In this document: one piece after another, positions 1-10,880 of the stretch | How positions within the stretch are numbered: the first letter of the stretch is position 1 | Layout: every line of letters starts with the position of its first letter | Source: Dromiciops gliroides | Lineage: Eukaryota; Chordata; Mammalia; Microbiotheria; Microbiotheriidae | Assembly: GCF_019393635.1 (NCBI RefSeq) | Contig: NC_057861.1 | Coordinates: 741,882,732 to 741,946,731 of the forward strand | Direction of reading: 5' to 3' | Length of the DNA stretch: 64,000 nucleotides | Position numbers and translations under genes: made by a program | The notes under the pieces: generated by a model | Told to the model about the DNA's origin: nothing | Database searches by the model: none | Seen by the model: only the letters and a program-made list of their open reading frames with translations

Positions 1-8
1 CGTTTCAG

Positions 9-154
9 GTCCTGCATTTAACTTCCTCGATGCTCCTGCCGTCCGAGTCACAGGGGCTGATGTTCCTATGCCTTATGCAAAGATTTTGGAAGAAAATTGT
101 GTCCCTCAAGTCAAGGATATCATCTTTGCAGCCAAGAAAACACTAAATATCTAA
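9..154 (+). CDS. PDHB: Last coding exon of pyruvate dehydrogenase E1 subunit beta (partial gene)
   Basis: The exon follows a 'tttcag' acceptor and enters with two bases of a split Gly codon. It then reads [20 protein letters not shown] and continues through PYAKILEEN to [12 protein letters not shown] and TAA. I recognise this as the C-terminus of mammalian PDHB, with only a few substitutions from the human protein as I remember it. The product pairs with the alpha subunit in the E1 tetramer of the mitochondrial pyruvate dehydrogenase complex, which decarboxylates pyruvate with thiamine diphosphate and feeds acetyl groups to E2. All upstream exons lie left of the window. The gene runs tail to tail with PXK, the same arrangement as in human. 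Confidence 0.97.
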
Positions 155-540
155 TTTGTACTCGTCACTGAAGTCCCTGGGATCTCTTGAGCATAATTAC
201 TGCTTCAGAGGTTAGGACGTGCTGTTGATTCACATGCATAATTGTACTGGTTTGAAGCCACAAGGCTTCCAGATACCATTTTGTGTGGGGAAAGTGTCAC
301 AGCACTTGGGGTAGAAGCCCTCCTGCCATCTCAGTCCTGAGACCGTCGCCCTTTTGTGTCTGTTACAGTTTAATTTTCTTCAATAGAACGTTTCTAACTC
401 CCTTAGCAGCAGGACGATGCATCGGAGGGTGCCGGGCGGAGGGTCTGCCTGACAGTTAACTTCTCTATACAGAGGGAAAGGGTGATCTGACTCATTTGGG
501 TTCTCTTTGAATAAGGAATAAATGCCTTCTGCTTCCAGTC
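155..540 (+). other. PDHB: PDHB 3' UTR (end approximate)
   Basis: This is non-coding sequence between the PDHB stop and a consensus poly(A) signal at 517..522. The cleavage point is inferred to lie about 15 to 25 bases after the signal, just before the GT-rich stretch 'ggtggtggtgtcttt' at about 544..558, which would be the downstream element. Confidence 0.8.
517..522 (+). promoter_or_regulatory. PDHB: PDHB polyadenylation signal AATAAA
   Basis: Exact AATAAA 363 bases after the stop codon, followed by a GT-rich downstream element. It is the only well-placed hexamer with such a context before the LINE fragment at about 985. Confidence 0.75.
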
Positions 541-984
541 ATTGGTGGTGGTGTCTTTATGATTATTCTCTCCCAAGGTACTGCACAGGGAGTGGGAGAA
601 TTTTAAATGCTTTGGGGATGAAGAAATAAGGACCAGGCCAGTGATGGGGACCAGGAGGTAGAGAACCGAGTGTTTTCCCAGAATTATGTAACTTACTTAC
701 AGGGCTTGCTCCCTGAAGTCAAATACAAATTGTTACCTAGGCCTAAATGTCTAGAAAGGGGCAGGAAGGGGTAAGGCAAGCTTCCTCTTCATGGCCAGAC
801 CTCACCCACTCTACACCGAGATTGCCAACAAACAGGCGAGCAAACCAGAGTTATTGAAAATACCTGTTTCTGGAGCAAGATTGGATTGAATGATGTCTAA
901 GGCTGCCTCCACCCACTCTTAAATTCCCTACTTATATGGGAAAATAGCCAGTGACAAAGTTCGTGATAGAAAATGGGCATCATC
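541..984. other. Short intergenic stretch after PDHB
   Basis: I see no exon, RNA gene or recognisable repeat here. It separates the PDHB poly(A) site from a LINE-1 tail. Confidence 0.5.
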
Positions 985-1190
985 CTGAATTCTCTCATAA
1001 CATGACTAATGCAGAACTATGTTTAATCTAATTGTACACATATCAGATTACTTGCTGTCTTGGGGAGGGAGAAAATTTTGAAACTAGAAATCTTATAAAA
1101 ACAAATGTTGAAAACTATGAATGTAACTGGAAAATAATAAAATATTTATATGGAGAAAAAAACTATAATAAAAATTGGAAAAAAAATGGG
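985..1190 (+). mobile_element. LINE-1 3' end fragment
   Basis: Contains 'cataacatgactaatgcaga', 'atcagattacttgctgtctt', a G-rich stretch, 'gttgaaaactatgaatgtaa' and 'aataataaaa', in the same order as the 3' end of the longer LINE-1 copy at 44934..45805. It is a truncated 3' UTR piece lying between the two convergent genes. Confidence 0.8.
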
Positions 1191-1524
1191 CAGTGTTATA
1201 GAGAATAAATACCCCATTTCCCTCTAACTAGACAGCTAATTTCCAAATTTTCCAATATGCTTCCCTTGCCTTAAAGCTCCTAACTCCTCTGTCCACCACG
1301 TTGGCAGAAGTCAGGCAATGTTAGTATTTTTGACATCGTGTTAGAAATGCTAAATACCTCTATCTCTAGAACTTTGCTTGGCTGAAATTCCTAAAAGAAG
1401 CATGTACATTGAAGTTATATTTAAATATGAAAAAGGAAGATCTTGCTTATAGTAGTTGTTAGCTTTTATTAATAAATGACAAGAAAATAGGATGTGAAAA
1501 AGGAAAAACAAAATTTAGAAAAAA
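1191..1524. other. AT-rich intergenic stretch
   Basis: AT-rich sequence with no reading frame or repeat I recognise. A second possible PXK poly(A) hexamer on the minus strand (tttatt at 1465..1470) lies here, so the true PXK end could be slightly further left. Confidence 0.4.
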
Positions 1525-2602
1525 ATACTGTACAAATCTCTCCACCTTTATTTACTAAACGGGGTCTCCAAGAATCCTGAAGGTATAGTGTCTTGAAATA
1601 CCTGGTTTATCTATATAGACAAGTTCTCTTGACATGGTTTATTATTTTAATAAAAAATACAACTGAATATATATCAGGTTACATGAAACTTTATACACAA
1701 TGACATTCTCTGCATAGTAACAAACACTGATGGATACTTGAATTCAAAAATGGATTATCTATAATCCTTTAAAGTGCAATTTGTTTAAAGGTTTAAGCAA
1801 ATCATAAAATAAAGGATCTTTTCAAATAAATCAATAACATTAAGAATATGTAAGATGTATTTATGTTCGGTTTTTCCAAGATAGTCATTTCTTAAAGATG
1901 TTAAATTTATTTGTGTCGTAAAAAACCCTCCCTTGTCTTCAACTAATTTGATGTAAAATGTTAGAAGTCTTCTCTATCTGATGGATCCCATTAGTATTCT
2001 CTCATCCCTTTTCCAAAAGATTCTGATTAAAAGTGGCAATTTTGGGGCCTAGAAGGGCTGTTGGAACAACCCCATATCCTAGGAAGTTTCCCCATGAAAA
2101 CTCACAGAAGACATCCACTGTCCAAGTTGTTTTCGGGCCAATCATGAGCTCAGGTCGTCTCCTAAACTTGGCCCTGGTATGTGCTTTGGGCCCAGTGCTC
2201 TTAGGAAAACAGCAGAGATGAAGCCCAATCCACAGAAATGGAAGGTGTTCCCAAGAGCCTGGCAAGCAGCCAGGGACAGACAAGATCCACGCGCTGGGGA
2301 AGGAGGAGCCACGACACACACAGTGCAGTTGCTGCCATGATCTGAGTATTGTCACTGTTGCCCTGCTTTCTGATTCAGTTGGTAGAACTATTGATGACTC
2401 CAAGATGCCCAGAGGACAAAAACAAGGTGGTCATTCACACTTAATCCTTGCCGTGTCATTGCCCTCTTGAAAAGACCCCTGGGTGGGCATCTGCACAGTG
2501 CCACCCCCTGGCTCATCAGTCATTCACCGTCAAAGTGTGGGAGTGCGCAGAGGTGTGTCAAAGGGAAAAACAAATATGGCAACCAACTGGCAACAGCCAC
2601 CT
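1525..2602 (-). other. PXK: PXK 3' UTR (left end approximate)
   Basis: Non-coding sequence after the PXK stop codon on the minus strand. The left boundary is inferred from a minus-strand AATAAA at 1547..1552, followed by T-rich sequence. Open frames inside (for example minus 2002..2403) have no similarity I recognise and are not called as genes. Confidence 0.6.
1547..1552 (-). promoter_or_regulatory. PXK: Candidate PXK polyadenylation signal AATAAA
   Basis: Minus-strand AATAAA followed by 'ggtggagagatttgtacag' and then a T-rich run, which suits cleavage and polyadenylation. Competing hexamers occur at 1638..1643 and 1465..1470, so several ends may be used. Confidence 0.5.
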
Positions 2603-2814
2603 TCAGCAGATCCTCGGGGCACTGTGGTCACAAGTTTCGGCTTTCTTCAGAGTACCTTTTTGAAAATTCTGAATGGAGCTGAGCAAGGCTCCTCGGCTGG
2701 TACCGTTCGCAGACGGAGGTGGAAAGAGGGATGGTGTTGGTGCATCCATGGGAGGAGGTGGCGGAGCCCCCGGTGGAGGGGGAGGTGCGGGGGGTGGCGG
2801 CAATGTTGACCCGG
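2603..2814 (-). CDS. PXK: PXK last coding exon: proline-rich segment and WH2 motif
   Basis: Acceptor 'cctcctcag' at the right end; the stop TGA is 2603..2605. The exon encodes a proline-rich stretch (PPPPAPPPPPGAPPPPP), typical of profilin or SH3 ligands. This is followed by SRGALLSSIQNFQKGTLKKA, a WH2 motif with an LKKA variant of the LKKT actin-binding core, then a CDHSAP ending. In human PXK the C-terminus reads almost the same. The GC-rich proline repeat is the least stable part of the exon and may vary in length between individuals. Confidence 0.96.
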
Positions 2815-2919
2815 CTGAGGAGGTAAAGAAAAGACAAGTCAGTAACAGCGCAGGCAGGTCGAGTCAGACCCCAGCATGGCATCAATGGATGTGTTACAGC
2901 CAACGTAGTGAATGTGATG

Positions 2920-3640
2920 GAAGGGTGGTGGGGAGAGAGCTGGTCTCAGAGTCAGGAAGACCTGGGTTCTAGTCCTGCCTGTGCCCCATAATGGCTGGCT
3001 GGGTGACCCCGCATAAGTCACCCAACCTGGGTGCCCCCAGGTGACTCTCAGACTCCAAGGAATAAAGATGGCTCAGCTCTGTCTGGGAGTACTTACGCTG
3101 AGCCAATCATGTTTGGTAAACATACACACGCACACCCATGCATGCAGGCATGCTTCCAGATATACACACCCATCCATGTACGCGAGCGCACGCACACACG
3201 CATGCACACACACGTGTACTCGCACACGCACACGCACACACACCCCTCACACCCCTATGCAATTCACAGCACCACAAATCGCAGATCACTGACCCAGACC
3301 TAGAAGGGCCGTCGGAGGCCACCAGGTCCAACCCTGTCATTTTACGGATGAGGAAACTGAGGCGCAGGAAGGTTTGACAGCACCAAAGGGGAATCGAGGT
3401 GAGTTAACTGTCGGCCGAACATGACAACGCGGCACAGTGCACGGGGCCCAGCAATCCGACCTCAGAGCCTCAGTAGTTGTATGATCTGGGGCAAGCCCGC
3501 CTGCCTGCCTCAGTTTCCTTATACGTAAAATGGGGATGAGAATAGCAGTAACTATCCCCTCCCAGGGTTGCCGTGAGGATTGAGACAAGGTTGGTAAGCC
3601 TTAGAGCGCTGTTCTACCAGTGCTGGCTGTTAGGACAAAC
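2920..3640. repeat. Cluster of ancient MIR/MIR3 SINEs around an imperfect AC repeat
   Basis: About 2920..3035 (+) has 'tcaggaagacctgggttcta'. About 3120..3245 is an impure (CA)n/(CG) microsatellite. About 3290..3400 (-) has 'ttttacggatgaggaaactg'. About 3455..3640 (+) has 'cctcagtttcctta' and 'gtgaggattgaga', the MIR core and tail. Confidence 0.7.
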
Positions 3641-4600
3641 AGCCGTCCTTCGACTCCTACGAAGTGCCCGACCTGCACCCAAGCACTGGGCACTCTTAGC
3701 TTGTTACACCAGACCCAGGGAGGCCTGTCTGGCTGCATCACTGTGCAGGAAAGGGGCTGCTGTTTTCTGCTCTGTTAAAAACTACTTTTCAACAATTGAG
3801 CACTCATTTTTTTCTCCCTCTTATCTCCCCTGAAACCCTTGTAAGACACACCTGCAATAAAGCAACAGAACAGCCTCCTTATGAACCGTGCCTCTAGCCC
3901 GGAGTGCTGTGCACACAGCCAGCCAGAGTGCTTCTCCCTCCTTAGGAGGGGCTGGCTGCGTGGACACTTCCCTGACCTGTTGGATGAGGGGCTCTGTTGG
4001 AAACCAGGCAGCCCCTTTTGCTTCACGGGAGGACCCGACCTTAGAACTAAATGGTAGAGGAGAGAGAGGGATTTGGGGGTCGATATGGGTCTGCAGTTTC
4101 TCCAAGGGTTGAGGGACTCCCGTTGCATCTTTTCCCACTCGGAACAAAATTGGAGCAAGTGCAGGGAAAATCCCCAATGAACACAGGGCTATGCCCCAGA
4201 TTCAGTGGTATCATGCATCAGGCTGTCCCCAGGGCACACACGATTGTGATATGCACAGAGAGGCCTTGTCCCCCAACCCTGGGAGGGCACTGAAGGAGGG
4301 AATGGGGGGATTCTGGTTTCTGCCAGACTGCAACTGAGACCTAATAATGCAGGACTAAAGGTATAATTGGCAAGTGCAGACAGTTGAGGATCACAGATGG
4401 AACACAGGAGACAGGGCCAGCAAGCATGAGGGCATGGGATGAGCAACACCTGACATCTCACACCTGGGACATCTCACACTCACCTTCTGTGACTTCATTT
4501 ACCCACAACACAGCTGAAAGTAAAGAATTATAGGTGAATGCAGCCTCTTGCTCCCTGGTGTCCCGCATTTAGGGCAGCGCCTAGCACAAGGTAAGTCCTT
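3641..4600. other. Intron stretch without recognised features
   Basis: Unique-looking intronic sequence of the 14-kb PXK intron. Its open frames are short and unsupported. Confidence 0.4.
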
Positions 4601-4614
4601 AATGAAGACCCCAC

Positions 4615-4840
4615 CCGTTATCTCCCTAGATATCTGTCTCAGCCCTCCATGCACTCTCTGGCTCTCCCTCATCTCCCCCCATGTCTAGACCTCTCGGGCT
4701 TCCTTTAAGTTCCAACTAAAATCCCCCCTTCTTGGGGAAGCCTCCTCCAGCCCCCTTTAATTGCGGTGCCTTCCCTCTTTGAATTACTTCTATTCAATCC
4801 TGCTCGGAGCTCGTTTCTCCAAGTCGCTTTCCTGCCTTCC
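4615..4840 (+). mobile_element. L2 3' region relic
   Basis: Contains the L2-type string 'ttccaactaaaatcccccct', 'ggggaagcctcctccag' and 'ccttccctctttgaatta', typical of the 3' part of mammalian L2. Heavily diverged. Confidence 0.55.
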
Positions 4841-4849
4841 AGAGCTCCC

Positions 4850-4869
4850 GGGGGGGGGGGGGGGGGGGG
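4850..4869 (+). repeat. Poly(G) run of 20
   Basis: An unbroken run of 20 G, which reads as poly(C) on the PXK sense strand. Such runs are length-unstable and can be wrong in assemblies. Confidence 0.9.
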
Positions 4870-5635
4870 CAGGGCTGTCTCTGCACGCTTTGTATTCCCA
4901 GGCTTAGCAGGAAGCCCCTCAGTCATTATTATGACATTTTGTGATAATGCTTAGTGACAACCTCAAGTCCAACCCCACACTTCTAGACAACAGATAAGCA
5001 ATGAATGAGGGATGGAATGCCACCATGCATGGTCGATGCCTAGATGGGGGGGATGTCTGGGACAAATTATTGGAAAGGGCTTTTTACCAAGTGAAGCAGA
5101 GCTGAGAGCAGGCCTGGCCCAGCGTCTGGGAAACACAGGCTCAAAGTCGTGCCCTCTTCCACGCCACCTTGGGCAAGTCCCTACACTCCAAGGACTCCAA
5201 GCTACCCTCCTGCATGAGGGAGTTACTCATCTTCATCCCTATGGGGAACCCACACAGAAGAAAACATCGGCCCCACAGGCATCCCCTCTGTCCTCCGCTA
5301 GCAGGGGGCCTTCAGATCTTTACAAAGATTGGTTGTTGGAGGCAGAGATGCCCTTCATGGCTCACGTCCTACCCAGCTAAGTGCATCCTTGCAGCAGGAC
5401 CACCAGGCTCCCTAGGAGCCCGCTCTGCCCCTCGACAGGGCTTACTTAGTGCCCACAGAGCCACCCGTGAGGAGCGGCTGGCTTTCATGTTTGCAGCCCG
5501 GGCTCTCTGAATTGGCATCAGACTCTCAAGGGTTTCTGGCTCTTACTGCGGCCCCCATGCTACCCGAGGCCCCAGCTTAAAAGGCCTGGGCCCAGGACAC
5601 GTGGCAAAAACACTTCTGACCAGAGGCCAGACCTA
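4870..5635. other. Intron stretch without recognised features
   Basis: No exon or repeat I can name, and no coding frame with family resemblance. Confidence 0.4.
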
Positions 5636-5990
5636 GAGTTGGGAGGGACCAAAGAGGCCATCAAGACCAACCCCTTGGGGGCAGCTAGGTGGCAAAGTGG
5701 TAAAGCACTGGCCCTGGATCCAGGAGGACCTGAGTTCAAATCCAGCCTCAGACACTTGACACTTACTAGCTGTGTGATCCTGGGCAAGTCACTTAACCCT
5801 CATTGCCCAACAAAACAAAAACAAACAAAAAAGACCAACCCCTCATTTCTGCAAAAGAGGAAACAGAGGCTGAGGAGACCAAGCAACTTGCCCAAGGTCA
5901 CCAGGCTAGTAAGAAGCCAAGCCGGAGACTGAAGCTGGCCACCTGACTCGAGAACCGGGGTCTGCTCTGGTCAACCACCGGACATGCCCC
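5636..5990 (-). repeat. MIR3 copy split by a young SINE
   Basis: The left part 'agttgggagggaccaaagag' and right part 'gaaacagaggctgaggaga' with 'cttgcccaaggtcacc' form one minus-strand MIR3. It is interrupted at 5676..5830 by a younger insertion. Confidence 0.75.
5676..5830 (+). mobile_element. Young tRNA-type SINE with 13-bp target repeat
   Basis: Full head and body with an A-rich 'acaaaaacaaacaaaa' tail. The target repeat aagaccaacccct is at 5663..5675 and 5831..5843. Inserted into an older MIR3. Confidence 0.93.
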
Positions 5991-6988
5991 CATGGGCCCA
6001 GTTTCACTAGGTAGATGACAGGTCATAGCAGGTCAGGGCTTCAGGAGGACATGGGATGAGGGGAAAGTGTCATGGAGAACAGGAGCAAAATAAAGGGGAC
6101 CTACGGTTTCTAAGCAGTCGCCTTGATCAGGAGGAAGTAGGTGAGGCCTGGAGGGAACAGGGGATTGTGGGGCAGGCTCTAAAAGAAGCTCATGGTCATT
6201 TACTCCAGCAAAAGGCCCCGAAGGAGAGCCAGCTGGACGCCGGCCCTAGAGGAGGTCACCTGTGCAAACAGGGACAATGGGAGCCTGAGATGAAAAGGGG
6301 AGAACATGCCCCTGGCTTTCACGGAGCCCATAAGGACCTGAGTGAAAAGAGACAAAGGCGGATCCTCGCCCTCACATTTTCTGGCTTCTGTTGGGTCTTT
6401 GGGCCCTCCTGTCAACATCACGTTTCACTTAACAGGGAATGATGAGGGAGTGTCACCCTGACCAACCGCAGAGAGGAATCATAATTAGGGGATGGACTCA
6501 TATGGCTGAACCAAGATGAGGAAGGACAGGAATGAAGGCCTCGGAGAAGCACAGGGAGAAGGTGGTTGAGGAGACAGGAACGAGGGGAGCAGAACCAGAA
6601 GAGCAGCAACACAGCCCTGTCAATAAAGCCAATGTGAAGGAACCAGCAGCCTGTCACAGGCTGCTCTACACGGGCCAACAGGGCTCCATCCAAGCAGTCT
6701 TTCCTTCCTTTTAACAATCAACAAACTGACTTCTTCAGGGAACCGACTCTGGGGGCCTCCTTGTCTGCCTGTTTGCTGGGAGGTGTTGTTTTGTTGTGCA
6801 GAAATACACTGGTAAGTTTTTTAAATGAAAACTCGCCCCATCAAGCCAGAGTCTACCACCGTGCACCTATAATAGTTATTTCGATGTTCCTTTTTTTAGG
6901 AGAGAAGATTGTTTTGAATAAAAGTCACACTCATGTGGCTATTCAGTCTATGACACTGTTGGAAACTTTAGATTCACTGAATCCACTT
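5991..6988. other. Intron stretch without recognised features
   Basis: No exon or clear repeat. Small frames such as + 6056..6442 show no known motif. Confidence 0.4.
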
Positions 6989-7000
6989 AAAAAACTGTCC

Positions 7001-7165
7001 TGGCGGGGCGGCTAGGTGGCACAGTGGATAAAGCACCGGAGTCAGGAGTACCTGAGTTCAAATCCGGCCTCAGACACTTGACACTTACTAGCTGTGTGAC
7101 CCTGGGCAAGTCACTTAACCCCCATTGCCCTGCAAAAAAAAAAATTAAATAAATTAAATAAAAAT
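7001..7165 (+). mobile_element. Young SINE, first of a twin pair
   Basis: Starts near 'ggggcggctaggtggcac' with a long A/T-rich tail (taaataaattaaataaaa). Target repeat aaaaaactgtcc at 6989..7000 and 7166..7177. Confidence 0.93.
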
Positions 7166-7177
7166 AAAAAACTGTCC

Positions 7178-7331
7178 CAGGGGCAGCTAGGTGGCACAGT
7201 GGATAAAGCAGCAGTCTTGGATTCAGGAGGACGTGAGTTCAAATCTGGCCTCAGTCACTTGACACTTACTAGCTATGTGACCCTGGACAAGCCACTTAAC
7301 TTCAATTGCCTCACCCAAAACAAAACAAACA
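7178..7331 (+). mobile_element. Young SINE, second of a twin pair
   Basis: Same family and orientation as its left neighbour. The same 12-bp target repeat appears a third time at 7332..7343, so the two SINEs share one target. Confidence 0.93.
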
Positions 7332-7344
7332 AAAAAACTGTCCC

Positions 7345-9485
7345 AATCCTACACTTACACTTCCACCTTAGAGAGAGTGACTTGCTGAGGGGACAGCTCC
7401 CTGCCAGACTTGTTTGGGTGGCCCTTATCCCATTCATCTTTAGGACAGGTGTGGGCAGTGTCAATGACTGTGCAGGGCAATTTAGCTGTCTTTAAGGAAT
7501 ATGAAAGGATGACTGATGGAAAAGGATGACCAGCGATTCTGCATTGTCACCAGAGCGGGCAGGCATCTCCACTGGATGGGATTGCCCTGGATTTGAACAT
7601 TCCATTCTCCTACCTCAGAAAGGGGTCTTGGGGCAGCAAAAAGTCTTGTATATAATAAAGGTGGGACTGGGAAGCAAGGAAGCTCTCCTATGAGACTCCC
7701 TTTTCTCCCTAGAGTCGCGGGAATCTTCATCGTTCTCTAGATCTCATGAACAAATGGGTCAGCCCTTGTTTCTCAAAATCCCTCCCCCTTCCTTGGTCTA
7801 CTCCTCCCCCGTCACCACCAACAGGCCTCTTTTAGAAGAGATCAGATGGGGATTAATCTGGCAACGTGGCTGAGACCTGAGTGAAGGAGAACTGACTTCT
7901 TCATTAGAAATCTGGAAATGCCCAAAACACTTCATTGAAAGAGACTGTGGCTCCACGTACTCAAGATATCTCTGAATGAGGCAGGCTGTCTCAGTGTAGT
8001 ACTGAGGATATCTGAGGGAATGGGTTGGCAGAAAGCTTCTGTGGGCCCATTAATGGATGGTCATTTATTTAGTTGAGGCCACAGTAACTCACTGGCCTGA
8101 CAATTAGTCACTGATGCTAGGGTTTAACAGCTTCTTTTAAAGCTACAGTCGGAATGAAAATGTAAGGTTTGTAATGAGGATGGGATGAAGACAAATGAAG
8201 TCCCTTAGTTTGTAAGGTCTGTAATGAAGATGGGGTGAAGACAAAACGAAGCCCCTTATTTTTATTTTGTTAAAGATGCTGTATTTCAAAGAACTGGCTT
8301 CTAATTCACTTTTCCTGCTGTTCACCCTGCTCAATGTTGAAGCAACTCAGGAAAACAAGGCTACATTTCCCATACAGAAAACAGAGCATGTTTAAAGTTA
8401 GAGAAATCATGATCAGCTTACTTTACCGAAAATTCACCTTCAAAATGGTGCATTCTCTACTGAAAACATCAAAGAGAAAGAAAAAGAGAGAAAGAGGGGA
8501 CACGAGTCATTATTCAGATGTTAGTGTCATTCAAACAAACAAACGAACAGAGACAGCAAGAGGAGGGACATGGTACCAAGAGAGGCCAATAAACAAAATC
8601 TTTCATCGGCCCCAAAACATTCAAGTTTGGAGAAAATCGCTGATAAGTCAATGAGCATTCCTTCTTTCTGAAGCAGTAAAAGCTTATTTTTGTACACCCA
8701 GAGAAACAAGAATCATAAACAAAAAGATCATGTCTCTAGCTAGTATCAGGCACCTGAAGAGCTGTTTGTTTGATTAAGCATGACTTTTTGCAGCAAATAA
8801 AATGTTATCGAGAGAGCCAAGAGTCTTGAAAATCCAGCTTGGTTTTGTTTGCTTTTTCTTATAGTGGACTACAATAGTCTGACATGAAAGTCTGCCTTGA
8901 AAAGATTAGGAGGGCTTAAGCTATTAAAATACAGTTCTTCACTATTTTTTAAAGCCGAGGGAGGAACCGGGGCTTTGTTTTTGTTTTGAAGCCAAGAGGC
9001 TCCATGGGTCATGTGTAAGGAATGAGTACCTTCCTTAAAGCTGACTCATCTTGTCCTCAAGTGAATTAAATTCATGACTTAGCACCAAGGGAAAACGAAC
9101 TGTCCCTTGATTGTGCCCAAAGAAAGGAGCCAACACATCGGTGCCCACAGCTGAGATACTACAGGAGATCAGCAACATGGCCCACAGAGGGCATCCCATC
9201 ATACACATACGGGAAGGAAAATGGGCAAATGTCCTTTAGCTTAAATAAGCAACCAACTCCCTGTTGTTCCCACCTAACTCAAGTGTTTGGAGGGAGGAGG
9301 AAGCCAGAAACTGCCTGCTGGGCTTCTCTCCCCACCCAGGGCACAGCGGTGGACCGTCGTCTTCTCTGCCACACTGGCAGCCCAGAAGAGGAGGCTCTTT
9401 CCCGATTCCCAAACACGAGTGTCTTCTTCAGCCCAGGAAGGGCCTCCTTGGGAGAAGCAGCAGGCTGGTGCGTCCAGTGAAGTGG
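7345..9485. other. Repeat-poor intron stretch
   Basis: Apart from a two-copy 50-bp tandem repeat (8161..8261) I see no repeats. About 8270..9130 is AT-rich, without simple repeats or transposon motifs, and could be a conserved non-coding element; this is inference only. Confidence 0.4.
8161..8261 (+). repeat. Two-copy 50-bp tandem repeat
   Basis: Both units begin 'tgtaaggt(t/c)tgtaatga' and continue 'atgaagacaaa' or 'gtgaagacaaa'. They differ at several bases, so the duplication is not recent. Confidence 0.85.
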
Positions 9486-9489
9486 GAAG

Positions 9490-9580
9490 GCAGGGGTTAA
9501 AATCTCTGAGACTCAGATTCAATCCCTTTACCTCTCAAGGGCCCAGCTTTCTCAACTGGAAAATGAGTGGGTTGTAGAAG
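9490..9580 (+). repeat. MIR3-like fragment
   Basis: 'ggggttaaaatctctgagac' with 'tttctcaactggaaaatgag' resembles the right half of MIR3. Diverged. Confidence 0.5.
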
Positions 9581-9582
9581 AT

Positions 9583-9775
9583 CAGGGGTTTTCACCTGGG
9601 AGTTGGTGAACTTGTGGTTTTACCAACTATTCTGAAAACGATTTCAACGTGCTTGGTTTCCTTTGTAACCCTATGTATTTTAGCATCTAAAACCCTGAGC
9701 CCGAGAAGGGATCCGTGGCTTCGTCCAACCGCCCAAGGGTCTAAGAAACAAAAGTTAGGGACCCCTGGAAAAGGG
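9583..9775 (+). mobile_element. Copy 1 of an inverted-end DNA element (family unnamed)
   Basis: Begins 'caggggttttcacctggga' and contains 'ttggtttcctttgtaacccta', 'ctgagcccgagaagggatcc' and 'ccaagggtctaagaaac'. Same body as the copies at 13838, 18548, 20523 and 35505. Confidence 0.6.
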
Positions 9776-9904
9776 GGTTTCTTATGACCCTGAGACACCC
9801 TCTGACATTGAGGAAACAGTTTCTTCAAGTGTAAAAGGAGAACAATGACCCTGGTAAAGCCTTTGGTCCCAGGAATGCACCAAGGTGCAGATGAGACCAT
9901 GAAG

Positions 9905-10120
9905 GGAGCTAGGTGACACTGGGTAAAGTGCAGGGCTGGTCCTCAGGAGGAGTTGATTCTAAATCTGCCAGACTCTTAGCCGTACAACCCTGAGCAAATC
10001 ACTCAAATTCTGCGTCGGTAAAAGGAGATAATGATACTGCTGATTCCACCAGGTTTGCTGGCCTCAGAGCACCAGGCAAATGTGATTACCCTAAGTGATA
10101 TCATTACAGGCGCTTGTAAA
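9905..10120 (+). repeat. Old CORE-SINE
   Basis: A diverged head 'gggagctaggtgacactggg' followed by a MIR-like core 'gtaaaaggagataatgatac'. Too diverged to show a target repeat. Confidence 0.6.
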
Positions 10121-10674
10121 CCAGAAAGCGCTACAGCCACAGTTAGGGTCGTTATTTGCCCTTTCCTTTCCCCATCCTGGTCTTTGGGTCATTGACTTTC
10201 CTTTACATTCCACTTGCAGATTCTTCTATTTTTGTCAGTTCTTCCTTTTGGTAGGATTAAGGAAGAAAAACCCCCCAACAAAACCCAAACGCGTGAAACT
10301 ACCTGGAGAAAAGGTTCAGTACTCCCTCGCTTAGGATGCTGAAGGGCCTGGGTCTGTCCAGGCCACAAGAGGATCAGGTGAAGGAACGGGGCATACTTCT
10401 CCTGGAGAAGAAAAGACTCTGGGGCACATGTGTTGTCCTCCAGGATCTGAAGAGGGAGTGGCCTTGGTCAGCCTGGCCCCAGAGGCAGAACCAGCAGCAA
10501 TGGGGGAAATGACAGAGGGCAGATTTAGGCTCAGCGGACCTCAGGCACAACCAAATCAACAACTGGCTATGAGGAAGAGCTGCTCAGAGGGGAAGGGGTG
10601 GAGCCTCAGGAGGTAGGGGGCTAGGAAGAGCTGAAGAGCCCCTGGTTTGGTTTGTCACAGACGATATTCCTTTG

Positions 10675-10880
10675 GTTAAGTAGTGGGATTCAAACAGGTG
10701 CAGAAGGCAAGCTGTGTGACCCCAGCAGTCCCTTAACCTCTGCCTTGTGTTGGTCATCTGTAAAATGGGCTAAGAGTCCCTACCTCTCAGGGGTGTTGTC
10801 AGGATTAAAGGAGCTACTTTGCAATACTCAAAGTTCTCTATAAATGCGAGTGATGATTATTATCATTGTTATTATGCCCC
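10675..10880 (+). repeat. MIR SINE
   Basis: 'agctgtgtgaccccagcag', 'catctgtaaaatgggctaag' and 'tgttgtcaggattaaagga' follow MIR order. Confidence 0.75.

Noticed and set aside
2002-2403. 133-codon minus-strand frame next to PXK
   Set aside because: Lies in the PXK 3' UTR after a clear stop codon. No known motif.
5676-5830. SINE heads as possible functional tRNA genes
   Set aside because: They contain A/B-box-like strings, but all are parts of dispersed SINEs with tails and target repeats.
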